64,000 nt of DNA from NCBI GenBank assembly GCA_950022655.1, contig OX465582.1:88599801-88663800 (forward strand). The letters are read 5' to 3'. The notes under the pieces are model-generated. The model was not told the DNA's origin and did no database searches. It worked only from the letters and a program-made list of their open reading frames with translations. A program made the translations under genes and the position numbers. The stretch comes from Alentia gelatinosa. Taxonomy: Eukaryota > Annelida > Polychaeta > Phyllodocida > Polynoidae. Each line of letters starts with the position of its first letter. The stretch's first letter is position 1. Below, in pieces: positions 42,236 through 51,674 of the stretch.

Positions 42236-42662
42236 TTATATAGAACGGCACCAAGAATCGTATAAATACACAATACTCCACAAGTTTGGATGGGCTGCAA
42301 GCGTCATCAAGGCGAAGCCGAGTGACGATTACAGCACATCCAAACAAGAAGAGTATTGTGTATTTTACGATTCGAGTGCGGTTCTGGATTTATCTCACCC
42401 CTTTCAATAACATTAAATAGCATCACAATATCAGATTAATTCAAATAACTTTGCAAATCCAGGTGGGAGCGAATAAATCTCCATGTTGACATCTTGTCTG
42501 CTCTCTGAAATCATTGCCACTGATTGGCCTGTTCCTTAAGATGTCATCTCCCATCACTCCACCACGACCATGGCGTAGTATTGGCACTTTACGTGGGTGA
42601 TCGTCGCATATAAATTTTCAATGATATTCCTATGGCTAAACATGTACCAGGAGTGAGATAAT
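42236..42662 (+). mobile_element. HT-C element, complete
   Basis: Head 42240-42390: arms ACTCCACAAGTTTGGATGGG / CACATCCAAACAAGAAGAGT, apex CGTCATCAAGGCGAAGCCGA then GTGACG. The tail runs from GATTTATCTCACCCCTTTC (42390) to TATTCCTATGGCTAAACATG, TACCAGGAGTGAGATAAT (42662). Compare 47583 and 58871. Confidence 0.8.
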
Positions 42663-42850
42663 ATGCAGACTTGTAAATAGTGGGTGCGGCATAGCGATAA
42701 CACTGTACTGCCATGTGAACAGTGGCATATTAATAGGACTGTGGGCGTGTGAATGGTGGGTGCGGCATATTGATAAGATTGTGCAAGCATGTGAATGGCA
42801 AGCATGTCACAGTGATAAGATTGTGTAGGCATGTGAAACGCAGGCATGGC
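42663..42850. repeat. Degenerate ~50-bp tandem repeat, left part
   Basis: GGGTGCGGCATA, TTGATAAGATTGTGCAAGCA and TGTGAATGGC recur about every 50 bp. The array continues at 43157-43265 beyond a SINE, so the SINE inserted into it. Confidence 0.6.
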
Positions 42851-43151
42851 GGGTGGGGAGTTAGCTAAGTAGTTAAAGGCACTGAACTTGAAACCCCAAG
42901 GTTGTCGGACTTTGTGGGTTCGAGTCCCGCTGCAGCCACCTTTCTCCTTCATCCCCAGCAGTGGTAGACTTACTGCTTTTTCAAAGGCCAAGCCTTCTCC
43001 TACCATGTCTATGTGGTGTGGGAACTTAAAGAAACCTGACCTCAGTAAATGTGAAGGGGTGAGATTTCTACCTAAATTCATCTGATAGATTTGCTCAAAC
43101 CCAAAGTAAGTCTAATAGAACATATTGGACGTTAAACTACACAAGCAACAA
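42851..43151 (+). mobile_element. Full-length tRNA-derived SINE
   Basis: This is the best-preserved copy with a tail. A-box region TTAGCTAAGTAGTTAAAGG, anticodon-like GAACTTGAAACCCC, B box GGTTCGAGTCC at 42917-42927, one internal unit, body, and TTGGACGTTAAACTACACAA. RNA polymerase III promoter boxes are intact or nearly so. Inactive heads elsewhere have GATTCGGGTCC instead. Confidence 0.85.
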
Positions 43152-43156
43152 CAGCT

Positions 43157-43265
43157 GGTGCGGCATATTGTTAAGACTATGCACACATGTGGCATATCGA
43201 TGAGACTATTTGGGCATGTGAATAAAGGTAGGGATGGCATAATGAAAATACTCTGCTGGTATAGT
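43157..43265. repeat. Degenerate ~50-bp tandem repeat, right part
   Basis: GGTGCGGCATATTGTTAAGA, CACATGTGGCATATCGATGA and GGGCATGTGAATAAAGG continue the 42663-42850 array. Confidence 0.6.
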
Positions 43266-43300
43266 TCATAGTTCACATGCCAGTCTCACAGTTTTTAAAC

Positions 43301-43368
43301 AATGGGTAGTGGTTTACTGAGTCCCCATACATTTTCAATGGGGACTTTGTATGCAATGAATAATAGAT
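43301..43368 (-). repeat. Single HT-A tail unit
   Basis: AATGGGTAGTGGTTTACTGA, GTCCCCATACATTTTCAATG, GGGACTTTGTATGC is one inverted HT-A tail unit ending AATGAATAATAGA, without head or middle module. Confidence 0.7.
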
Positions 43369-43761
43369 TTACATCCTTTTGAATCAGTGGAATATTGGCA
43401 ATTTATGACTGGGCCCTGTAAGCTGTACTTGTCACAGGTGCTTTACATTGAATTTGTGTTGAATGCACCGGCACTGCGGCCGCGGTAACTTTCAATTTGC
43501 TCTTTAAATGACGATTGGAATTGTCAGCACAAGGGAGCTCAGAAACTTTTAGGCATGTTGCAACATGTCCCAAATTGGTTTCAGGATTTTGTTTCTACTT
43601 TTTAGCCTTGTGATTATTCCACAATCAGGTGCGGGTTTTGTTAATATTTCTTTGTGAATCAGACTGAATGAGCTGTGCGATAAGGGCAGAAACGTATTGA
43701 CGACATGATGGTGAAAATTGTGGATGTGTTGCATTACATTACAGCCCAGCTATATGAAGCA
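43369..43761. other. Unassigned stretch
   Basis: No recognised repeat. The minus-strand frame at 43549-43734 has no domain. GCGGCCGCGGTAAC near 43488 is a minor GC patch. Confidence 0.25.
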
Positions 43762-44108
43762 CAGTAAATCCCCTCTTCTGGGACACCCCACTTAAGGGGA
43801 CATGCCTCTTAAGGTGACACCCTTTTAATGAGACACCCCGCTTAAGGGAACCCTGCTTAAGGGGACACCCGCTTAATTGGACACCCTGCTTAAGGTGACA
43901 ACCAGCTTAAGGGGACACCCCGCTTAAGGGGACACCCAACTTAAGGGAGGCTCCTGCTTAAGGCGATACCCCACTTAAGGCACCACCCTGCTTATGTGAC
44001 ATCCCGCTTAAGGCAACACCCCGCTTAAGGCGCCACCCTGCTTATTTGACATCCTACTTAAGGCGACACCCCACTTAAGGGGGCACACCTCTTAAGGGGG
44101 CATTTATT
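43762..44108. mobile_element. MITE-like element made of 17-bp CTTAAGGGGACACC repeats
   Basis: The left end CAGTAAATCCCCTCTTCTGG resembles the end of the 51675-52041 element. The body is about 18 degenerate copies of GCTTAAGGGGACACCCC. The right end is unclear because a SINE follows. It is probably mariner/pogo-related by its end sequence. Confidence 0.65.
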
Positions 44109-44119
44109 TTGGTATCACA

Positions 44120-44400
44120 GCTACGAGCTCGGTGGCCAAGTGGTCAGGGTGTTCGCCTCGAGCATGGGAGGTCGTGGGTTCAAACCCCGGTCGGGTCATA
44201 CCAAAGACTTACACAAAAATGGTACCCACTGCCCTTCGGCTTAATACCCGCCATTAGAATGAGGAGTAGGGGTCTAGGGCCCGAGTGGAAGAATGGCCAT
44301 ATGGCGGAATTCGGTGATTGTGTAACACAATATTCCCTTAAAAATTGCACCAAAAAAACGAGCTGTCTACACAACCTTCCGTTACTGGCTCTAGTTGTTA
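44120..44400 (+). mobile_element. Second tRNA-derived SINE type
   Basis: The tRNA-like part 44126-44210 has A box GTGGCCAAGTGGTCAGGG and B box GGTTCAAACCC (44177-44187), with class II (Ser/Leu-like) spacing. The body has GGTCGGGTCATACCAAAGAC then AAAATGGTACCCACTGCC, a sequence I associate with lophotrochozoan tRNA SINEs. The 3' end is uncertain. Confidence 0.7.
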
Positions 44401-44738
44401 ACTATGGCAGCCGATGGCTACACGTAGAGTACTCAATCCTGGCCCAGAGCCATACAGTTAGTTGTACACGACAATGATGGGGGTTTTATCTGATACAGGA
44501 AATGTGTTGTGGTATGCTAAATGCTGACTGGTGGAAAGATACCATATCATGTATACTTTAGTGAATGATTTTAGAAGGTTCCTGACACTAGTCTCAGCAA
44601 AGTGCATTAATAGGTACGTTTATTTCTCAATGTTAAAAGGATCAGATATTCTGAGAAATTTAATACTTTTCACAACAGAAAATAATCGCCAGTGTTTGGT
44701 TGATATCTGACAGGGAAATTGTCACGATTGATGTCCAG
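44401..44738. other. Unassigned stretch
   Basis: Nothing recognised. It may include the 3' part of the preceding SINE. Confidence 0.25.
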
Positions 44739-45310
44739 GTTTTTTGTTTCTTTTATTCAATAGATACACATTTAACGACATAATGTCAGGGTTCGAACAG
44801 AGCCTGGAAAAGCCTGGAATTATGCTTTTGGGGTTTCCAGGCCTGGAATTCTCACAGAGAGCCTGGAAAAACCTGGAAGACCCTGGAAAATTTAGTTTTG
44901 CATAAAAACAATTTGTTTAGTCTATGAAATTCTGGTCATTATTAGCTTGTACCTGACTGCCTATGAAAATTCACTAAGATTAAATAGTTCCACAAATCCT
45001 TTATTTGTCCATATATAGCTAATTGCTAATGATATCGCATGGATTTGATTATTTGACTTAATATTTAAAAGTGGACAAAAAAAAGAATTTTGAAGATATC
45101 TATACCAAACCATTGAAATTCAAGGTAGTAAGGAAGATTAAGAAAATTTTAATTGGATTTGTTGATAAATCAGACATGGTTTTAAAGGGAAAAGCCTGAA
45201 AAAGCCTGTAATTTTATTGGTCTGTCTATGTACGAACCCTGTAATGTGATCGCCGTAATTAGCGTTCTTCCTCAGGTTAGCATCGCCCTCAGTGTATTTG
45301 AGCATCTGCA
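44739..45310 (-). mobile_element. LINE 3' UTR fragment split by a hAT-like element
   Basis: TTTTTGTTTCTTTTATTCAA, TAGATACACATTTAACGACA (44741-44780) resembles 33842-33880 of the other LINE end. Its continuation GATCGCCGTAATTAGCGTTC, TTCCTCAGG follows the insertion at 45248. Confidence 0.5.
44787..45241. mobile_element. hAT-like MITE with 6-bp target duplication
   Basis: The ends CAGGGTTCGAACAGAG and CTCTGT-type ATGTACGAACCCTG are inverted. TAATGT lies on both sides (44781-44786, 45242-45247). Subterminal AGCCTGGAAAAGCCTGGAAT repeats occur at the left end, and AAAAGCCTGAAAAAGCCTG at the right. CAGGGTTCG ends suggest hAT, whose usual duplication is 8 bp, so the superfamily is tentative. Confidence 0.65.
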
Positions 45311-45319
45311 TATTCTGAA

Positions 45320-45406
45320 TATCTGGATATATCTGTATGCTTTGGGCATGGTTATACACAATCCCTATGTGTTTTCTATGGACACTTTGTATTAGGTGGA
45401 TGATTA
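45320..45406 (-). repeat. HT-B tail unit
   Basis: CCCTATGTGTTTTCTATGGA, CACTTTGTATTAGGTGGAT is one inverted HT-B tail unit. The same string occurs at 47385-47425. Confidence 0.65.
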
Positions 45407-45776
45407 ATAACAACAACCACACGCGTCTATTAGACATCCAGAAGGGAACTCAGAACATTTGCCAGCTTTTATTTCAATTCTCTTTGTCCCTGTCACAAAA
45501 CAGAAAAATGTGGCATCAGAAATGACAACTACAAAAATGACAATAATGAGCGGCCGATGGCAGCCTGAGGAGGAGGATCTCGGGTTTCCAAACAGAATCT
45601 GTCCTCTGTGCTCGGAGAGTGTAAGCCTCGTTTTGAGTCTGTCACCCGCCAGTGATGAATTGTGAAAATAATCACCGGCTCCTATCAGACTCACGCGAAC
45701 CGATCAGAACCCCGCCGAATGATTTCATTTTACATCACGGGTTATGTCTGTATTATCTTGGCTGTATTCTAATAGG
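45407..45776. other. Unassigned stretch
   Basis: Frames of 68 (+) and 96 (-) codons overlap at 45404-45694. The plus frame has CPLCSES but no complete zinc motif. Not called as a gene. Confidence 0.3.
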
Positions 45777-46093
45777 TTGGAGGGTGGTGAGTTAACTCAG
45801 TGGTTAAGGCAGTTAAGTGGGTTCGAGTCTCACTGCAGCCACCTTTCTCCTTCATCCCCAGCAGTGGTAGATTTACTGCTATATCAAAGGCCAATCCTTC
45901 TCATACCATGTCTATGAAGTGTGTGAAGTAAAAGAACTCTCACCTCAGTAAATGTGTAGGGGTGAGATTTCTACCTAAATTCATCACATAGATTCGATCA
46001 CCACCCTGTTGTGTAAAAGAACCTTGAGAAGGTCTGATGAGAACCTACAATGGTTAACTGGACGTTAAATCAAACTAACAAACCAAAAACACA
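45777..46093 (+). mobile_element. Full-length tRNA-derived SINE
   Basis: GGTGGTGAGTTAACTCAGTG (A box), GGGTTCGAGTCTCACTGCAG (B box with one change), one internal unit, body with CGATCACCACCCTGTTGTGT, AACCTTGAGAAGGTCTGATG and the end GGTTAACTGGACGTTAAATC. The anticodon arm is shortened by a deletion between TTAAGGCAG and TTAAGTGGG. Confidence 0.85.
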
Positions 46094-46127
46094 GACATAC
46101 TTTTAGGAAAATATAAAAAATAATCAC

Positions 46128-46160
46128 CTGATGAAGCGCTCTGAACGTGCGCGAAACGTC
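46128..46160 (+). ncRNA. Possible degenerate hammerhead-type core
   Basis: CTGATGA (46128-46134), a GCGC / GCGC stem enclosing TCTGAACGT, then GAAAC and GTC follow hammerhead order. GATGAAG...CGAAACGTCG strings are common in Penelope-like elements, which are known to carry hammerhead motifs. An extra A precedes the stem and no stem III is apparent, so activity is doubtful. Confidence 0.2.
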
Positions 46161-46292
46161 GTGATCTGTTGATATTACCACACCATCTTCTTATTGTCTC
46201 CTTGGTCAATATAACATCAACCTTTCATAAAAACAACTGTGTCGGCCAATGGAGACAAGCTTTATCCCTCTTAAAGGGTCTTATAGGCTTAA

Positions 46293-46897
46293 AGCCTATA
46301 AGACACCGACCCGACGGCTGTGCCCGATTCTACCTTTCACCGACGGATCCGTCGGGTCTGTGACAATCTGCATCAATCGGGTCGGTGTACGCACTTCACC
46401 GACCCGATTTTATTGCTTTTCCCGACGCGTCAGGCATTACTACCATGTCAGATATGACCGACTCTCCCCAACCTTAAGATTTCGGTGTACGCACTTTCAC
46501 CGATTGTTACCGATTCTGAGTTGGCCATTTGAATAGCGATGCTACCTATCCCTTAGTCCGATTTAGAAGTTCCTTATACCGATTTGTAGGGGAGACAGAG
46601 GCGATTATAAACCTGAAAACCGTTTCCCGATATCTTAATTGGATCTGAAGTTATTAAACTTTGAATTAATTTCTATGATTCCACACCAGTGGCCCGTGGC
46701 TCACCCCGGCTCGTCTCCCGGCGGCTCTCTTTGATCTTATCCCGGGTAATTTACGAGGTTATAAAAGAGGGAAGTGTGATCGGTGACAGTCATCATGTCG
46801 GTGTCTTATAGGTATAAGACACCGAAATTTTATTACCGACTCTCACCGAGCCGTTGGTCGGGATGAATCGGGAACAAATTTCGGTGTCTTATAGGCT
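46293..46897. mobile_element. TTAA-flanked TIR element with internal palindrome
   Basis: The ends AGCCTATAAGACACCGA and TCGGTGTCTTATAGGCT are perfect inverted repeats and TTAA lies on each side (46289-46292, 46898-46901). A 26-bp perfect palindrome at 46799-46824 joins two such ends head to head. The interior has CACCGACCCGACGG-type repeats. Related interior sequence is at 62008-62125. TTAA suggests piggyBac-like integration. No transposase. Confidence 0.65.
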
Positions 46898-47150
46898 TTA
46901 AGCTTCGACCCACTGAGGATTTCACCAGAATTGTGGAAAAAGGTGGAGAGTAAAGGGTGAGAGTAACCTGTGGTTCAGCTGTCAGGGGAATGACTGATTA
47001 CCAGCTGTGTAAATGGAGCTCACACTTGAGAAAGAGTTGATTGGAAAAGTAATCATCGCCCTTTGATTATTTAACACCTGCCTGGTTCTGTGATGGCCTT
47101 CTAATTTTCACGCTAACTTAGCAGCGGTAAATTACTGGGATAGATATACC

Positions 47151-47425
47151 CCATATTGACTGGTTTCAGATACAAGCGGCCGTATTCCCCAAGGAGTTGA
47201 CGTGTAGTAATATCCGAGCGCAATCGAGGATATTGTTTAGAGTATTTCTTATCCACCTTTTCTGGACAAGTGGCATACCGATATCAGTTCGTTTTAGCCA
47301 TTTTTCCATACGCACTATTTTTTCCGTATGCACCGCCCGGAGCATACAACATGTCCGTATGCCCCGGGTGTGTCCGTAGACACTCCCTATGTGTTTTCTA
47401 TGGACACTTTGTATTAGGTGGATAG
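47151..47425 (-). mobile_element. HT-B element, head cut at the apex
   Basis: Left arm GACTGGTTTCAGATACAAGC, GGAGTTGACGTGTAGTAATA, apex TCCGAGCGCAATCGAGGATA. The right arm is missing. The tail begins TTATCCACCTTTTCTGGACA and ends GGACACTTTGTATTAGGTGG. Confidence 0.7.
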
Positions 47426-47582
47426 TACATTCTATGTTGCGTGTCTTCAAGGAGAGGTCCTTTAGGAGCACATTCATATTGCCTCCAGGCTGTGTCTTAG
47501 CAATTAGGGCATAGAAAAATAACTGTTCACTGTTACTTATATATTTGAAAATTTACCTTAGTACTATACCTTTCAAAAATAT

Positions 47583-47937
47583 TTATATAGAACTGCATCG
47601 AGAATCGTATAAATAGACAATACTTCACGAGTTTGGATGGGCCGCAATCGTCATCGAGGCGAAGCTGAGTGACGAATACGGCCCATTCAAACGAGTGGAG
47701 TTTGTTTATTTTACGATTCGAGTGTAGTTCTGAATTGATCTCATCCCTTTTTATGACATTAAATATCATAAAAATTTCACAATAATTAGAATAGACTTAG
47801 CAAATCCATATGACGTCATCTCAAATTCACTACGTCACGGCCGTGGCGTAGTATTATCACTTTACGGGGGTGATCGTTGAGTATTTTTTTTCTAATGTTA
47901 TTCCTATGGCTAAACTTGTACCAGAGGTGAGATAAAA
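47583..47937 (+). mobile_element. HT-C element, complete
   Basis: Arms ACTTCACGAGTTTGGATGGG / CCCATTCAAACGAGTGGAGT, apex CGTCATCGAGGCGAAGCTGA then GTGACG. Tail from GAATTGATCTCATCCCTTTT to CCTATGGCTAAACTTGTACC, AGAGGTGAGATAAA. The tail includes ATGACGTCATC at 47811 and GTGGCGTAGTATTATCACTT, shared with 42600. Confidence 0.8.
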
Positions 47938-48307
47938 AGTCTTATGTCAAAGACATTTCATGTGTCTCAAAAGGACGTAACTAGCCGAGACGTAAAACAA
48001 CACAAACAAACAATCATCATTTTATACTACATGGAGAAGCACTACACCTGTGGTGGAGCTGTAGATCCCTATACAAGACATGGCTCGTTCGCTTTGTTTA
48101 TATCCCCTCCTCGGTTCTCTGTTCCGGTGTTGTAGTATAAGGCACAGAGTAATTGCTCATTCCGCCATCATCCGCCAGGAAATTGTAAGACAGAGCCACT
48201 GTAATCGGGTGACAACCGCTGTTATCTGCTGTTATAATCTGTAGATAATTATGAGATCATCGTGCACACACTTTTTGTAGTAGGCACACGCCCCTCTCTT
48301 ACACACC
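47938..48307. other. Unassigned stretch
   Basis: AGACGTAAAACAACACAAACAAACAA at 47989 resembles a decayed SINE tail. A 63-codon frame there is not supported. Nothing else. Confidence 0.25.
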
Positions 48308-48656
48308 CTGCTAGGGTGGACAGCAATTACCAATCTGTTCACCCTCTTGGTCGTCGTGCCTCCTCGTGGTGCAGACCGGATATGCTTGGACGCAAGCATA
48401 ACAAAAGCGACCGGGGTGGATGGGGATTTAGCTCAGTGCTAAAGATCACTGGACATGTAATACCAAGGTTGTCAGACTTTGTTGATTCGGGTCCCACTGC
48501 AGCCACTTTTCTCCTCTGTAAATGTGTAGGGATGAGTTTCTACCTGAATTCATCACATAGATTCGATCACCACCCTTGTGGTGTAAAAGAACCTTGAGAA
48601 AGTCTGGTGAGAACCTGCAATGGTTAACTGGACGTTAAATCAAACCAAACCAAACC
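48308..48656 (+). mobile_element. Composite SINE with internal deletion
   Basis: The 5' module CTGCTAGGGTGGACAGCAAT is followed by a head (ATTTAGCTCAGTGCTAAAG, GATTCGGGTCC). The internal unit is mostly deleted (TTTTCTCC joins TCTGTAAATGTG). The 3' body and GGTTAACTGGACGTTAAATC end are intact. Confidence 0.8.
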
Positions 48657-48745
48657 ACCTTGTCCCATCAGATTTGTTAAGGTGTCCCTCCAAAATGCCC
48701 CCTTAAGCGAGGACAAGCAAACGAATGAGACAAGGTTAAAACCCC
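48657..48745. repeat. Fragment of the 17-bp-repeat MITE
   Basis: TTGTCCCATCAGATTTGTTA, AGGTGTCCCTCCAAAATGCC, CCCTTAAGCGAGGACAAGC aligns with the left end at 51690-51740. Confidence 0.5.
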
Positions 48746-48936
48746 TCTCTGGCAAGCAAAAGGATATTTTTGATAAAATTCATTGATCGTGTTTTGTTTG
48801 GCGTTTGTGGCAAGATGGCCCTCTGCATGCCACACTAGCTATGTGCCATATAGGTGATTGTATTTGGTGCCTACCAGGGGTGTATGTATCAGGTCAGACA
48901 GTATCCTGATGTCAACTAGTCGCTGTGCGTTGGGGA

Positions 48937-49176
48937 TTATCGTAAAACTGGATGAGTTTTAATCTTGACCACCGTATGCCACGACTGGAGTTTGGCAGAG
49001 TGAAGTCCAGGAGTGGCATGCGGTGGCCAAGATTAAAACGAATCAGGTTTTCATTTTATCCTACCCTGTCTCCTCGATTTTGGAATATTACGTGATAAAA
49101 ATTCTGTATGCCACTAGTGGCATATAAAACTCCGTATGCTAGTCAGCGTGGCTTTATATTAGGGGTAGGATAAAAA
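48937..49176 (+). mobile_element. HT-F element, apex deleted
   Basis: ATTATCGTAAAACTGGATGA, TTTTAATCTTG and the partner GCCAAGATTAAAACGAATC form the arms. Where the loop should be, only GCAGAGTGAAGTCCAGGAG remains. The tail ends TTATATTAGGGGTAGGATAA. Confidence 0.65.
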
Positions 49177-49302
49177 CCATTACTGGATAGAAGCCAGGCT
49201 GCTGGTTAAAGAACAAACATACAGATCGAGTCGACACAGCTTGTGCCCGCGACCACCTCACTGTATGCTGGTCTACATGGTTGACACTGTGTACTGGTGT
49301 AA

Positions 49303-49432
49303 ATATACAATAATGACTGGTTTTGTATACGGGTGGCCGTAATCCAGAGTAGTTAACGCGTAATAATAACTGAGCGACAGCGAGGATATTACGTCGTCAA
49401 CTACGAGGAGATTACTTTTATGACTGTGATTT
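49303..49432 (+). mobile_element. HT-B/A-like head, chimeric
   Basis: It begins like HT-B (TATACAATAATGACTGGTTT), then GTGGCCGTAATCC as in HT-A. The apex is GAGCGACAGCGAGGATATTA. The right arm GTCGTCAACTACGAGGAGAT pairs only with the inner part. Confidence 0.45.
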
Positions 49433-49914
49433 CTGATAGTAAATGAGATTATTATGATTGATTATAAATGATTAATATTGAATGAACATTAAACAAACTT
49501 AATTTGAAGTACATGATGATTTTATCTAATTTTGGATGGGACCCCTTTTCTTCAACATCTCTTAGTCGAGCTAATGTGTTTTTTTCTGAGACGACCGGAT
49601 GCTGAGTCTATTTCCTGGCTGTGTTGTCCCTTGGTCCCTCTCTCATGTTTTTTCATCCTGGTATTGATCTGTATCGAGGGTCTGTAAATGGCAGCACCTT
49701 TTAAACACGACCCTGCTATTTAAAACACTCTCCTTCACTGACTGAGGCAGGGTGGAGGATAGACTTGCCCAAGTTTTTGATTATGGACATAATTCAGAAA
49801 TAAAACTCCAGGTGAGAACTGAGTTCTACCTGCAATCACGCGCAGGTAGTAGTATAGGGAAATGATGGCAGGTGGCGCCCAAGTATTTATATATAAATAC
49901 ATTGGATATGTATT
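49433..49914. other. Unassigned stretch with a repeat O/M end
   Basis: AGACTTGCCCAAGTTTTTGA, TTATGGACATAATTC at 49762 is the O/M terminus without its minisatellite. The rest is unassigned. Confidence 0.35.
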
Positions 49915-50056
49915 TCTTACCCTGTTAACCCGCGTTAACGGACACCTTTGCCCGGAACGGTTCCCTCTATTAGATGTCTATTTTAACCTCGTGTAAGTGG
50001 GCACCCCGCGTAAGCGGACACTTTGGCCTGGAAGGAAGGGTGGCCGCTTACGCGGA
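49915..50056. mobile_element. pogo/mariner-like MITE, diverged copy
   Basis: AACCCGCGTTAACGGACACC, CTCTATTAGATG, CCCCGCGTAAGCGGACACTT and GGCCGCTTACGCGGAGTTCT match 29129-29289. The left 12 bp of the TIR are lost. A (TA)n tract adjoins the right end. Confidence 0.65.
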
Positions 50057-50064
50057 GTTCTACC

Positions 50065-50100
<36 letters not shown>

Positions 50101-50387
50101 TGTATAATGACTTCATATTGGTTTCAAATGCGCCCACATGGTGGCATGGTGGTCTGTGTGGCTGCAGGCAGTCATTTGTCAGTTGGTACTGTATTCTGAT
50201 TGGTCAGTTAGTGAGCCAATCACTGCGCAGTAGGGCCAGGTTTACTGTTTGTACCACCACCTCCTATCTGTATATATATATATGTGTATGATTTATATGT
50301 GATTAAAATAATCTGTTCTAGACCCTGTAACTATACCTCAAGTGTTCTAGTTGATCTCTTGAGGTTCTGAACGGGAATTGGACGCCT
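50057..50387. other. Unassigned stretch with (AT)n tracts
   Basis: TATATA runs at 50064-50100 and 50270-50284. Nothing else recognised. Confidence 0.4.
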
Positions 50388-50700
50388 TGAGCCCTTAACC
50401 GTCTGAGCCTCCTGTCAGCGCGAAAACGTGGACGCCTTGAGCCTACCCCGTGGACGCCTTTAGCCTACCCCATTTTAGTTACGATTGGCTGGTTAGGGTT
50501 AGAAAAGGGTTGGGTAAGGGTTAGGGTTGAGTATATATGACTATAAACCAGTTTACAAACACTTTTCAAAGTTTTTACATTTAGAGGCTCAAGGCCACCA
50601 AAACGGGGTAGGCTCAAGGCGTCCATATGGTAGGCTCAAGGCGTCCACAGAAAGGCTCAAGGCGTCCAGGGCTCAAATCGTCCAGGGCTCAAGGCGTCCA
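50388..50700. repeat. Fold-back of GGACGCCTTGAGCCTACCCC units around TTAGGG-like DNA
   Basis: The left side carries three or four TGGACGCCTTGAGCCTACCC units. The right side (50585-50700) carries five inverted GGTAGGCTCAAGGCGTCCA units. The centre has GGTTAGGGTTAGAAAAGGGT, TGGGTAAGGGTTAGGGTTG. No ORF. Confidence 0.75.
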
Positions 50701-50824
50701 TGAACCTTCTGAACCAGGCTATTATAGCCCCCAGACTTAACACAACGTTAAAACTCAATCAGACCAACAGACATTTAATCAGGCTAAAGGACCCTTTTCT
50801 GTTTCCTTTGGTTAATCCCATACT

Positions 50825-51045
50825 AGGGCTTGTTCCATAATCTAGGATCGTACATGGAGACCCCTTTCTATACCTAGCACAAGGATTATGGTTTAATAAT
50901 ATTCAAGTCTGTTCGCCAAGACAGGGTTAAACGTCCATAAGGTTGGTTGTCCATAAGTGTTCAATAAAGTTTACCCGGATCGTCCCTTGGTCTCATTGGC
51001 GTACAGACAAAGGTCTTCATGTACGAACCTAAATTATTCAACAGA
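50825..51045 (+). repeat. Dispersed repeat R1
   Basis: TTGTCCATAAGTGTTCAATA, AAGTTTACCC and GATCGTCCCTTGGTCTC match 85-125. TCTAGGATCGTACATGGAGA (50840) appears to be an inverted version of the right end ATGTACGAACCTAAATTATT, so R1 may have inverted ends. Confidence 0.55.
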
Positions 51046-51329
51046 CCCCCTTATCTGGTGGTCAGTTGTGGATTCTGCATTAACTAAATATTCCTCTTTC
51101 TCTTTGCAGGTAATCCTTACATTTACTGACGTTCGACCTGGTAAAAAAAACAGATTTTATTATGCCTTATAATTTCACGTTACAATATGTAATTAACTAA
51201 ACTAACTCTGAGTTTCTTGATTGGTTGAAATCACATCTAACTTTTTTTTATAACTGAAATAGAAATATATTGGCTTTATATGTATCAGTATCATGCATAT
51301 ATATTGTTGGGTCATTCTACAAGATTACG

Positions 51330-51455
51330 AATCCGTTCTCAACGCCCATGGAGTATTGCAAAAAGTACTCAATGGGGGATGATGTCATAAACGTTAGTCA
51401 ATTTGTCAGTGATAGGGGTGAGGTAAAGTCTGAACTGCTCCCAATCCAGATCCAC
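51330..51455 (-). repeat. HT-D/HT-C tail fragment
   Basis: On the minus strand CTGACAAATTGACTAACGTT, TATGACATCATCCCCCATTG and AATACTCCATGGGCGTTGAG correspond to 53255-53345 of HT-D. It is bounded by ATAGGGGTGAGGTAAAG. Confidence 0.5.
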
Positions 51456-51674
51456 TGAAATAGGTCATTAAGCGAAGTTTTCAGTCTGTCGATGGTTAGG
51501 CTATGTAGTATACAATACATTCATACTATGACATAGAGACACTGTTATAACCACACAAACACCCCATAGACGCCTACCTGATGCCTACTGTGTCTAACTG
51601 TAGTGTCTAACTGTCTAGACAACTCTCTACCCGCCTCATGCACACACCATATACAATCTATCAAGATAATCTAG

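Noticed and set aside
50500..50545. Chromosome-end telomere
   Set aside because: TTAGGG-like units are few, imperfect and internal to a fold-back element.
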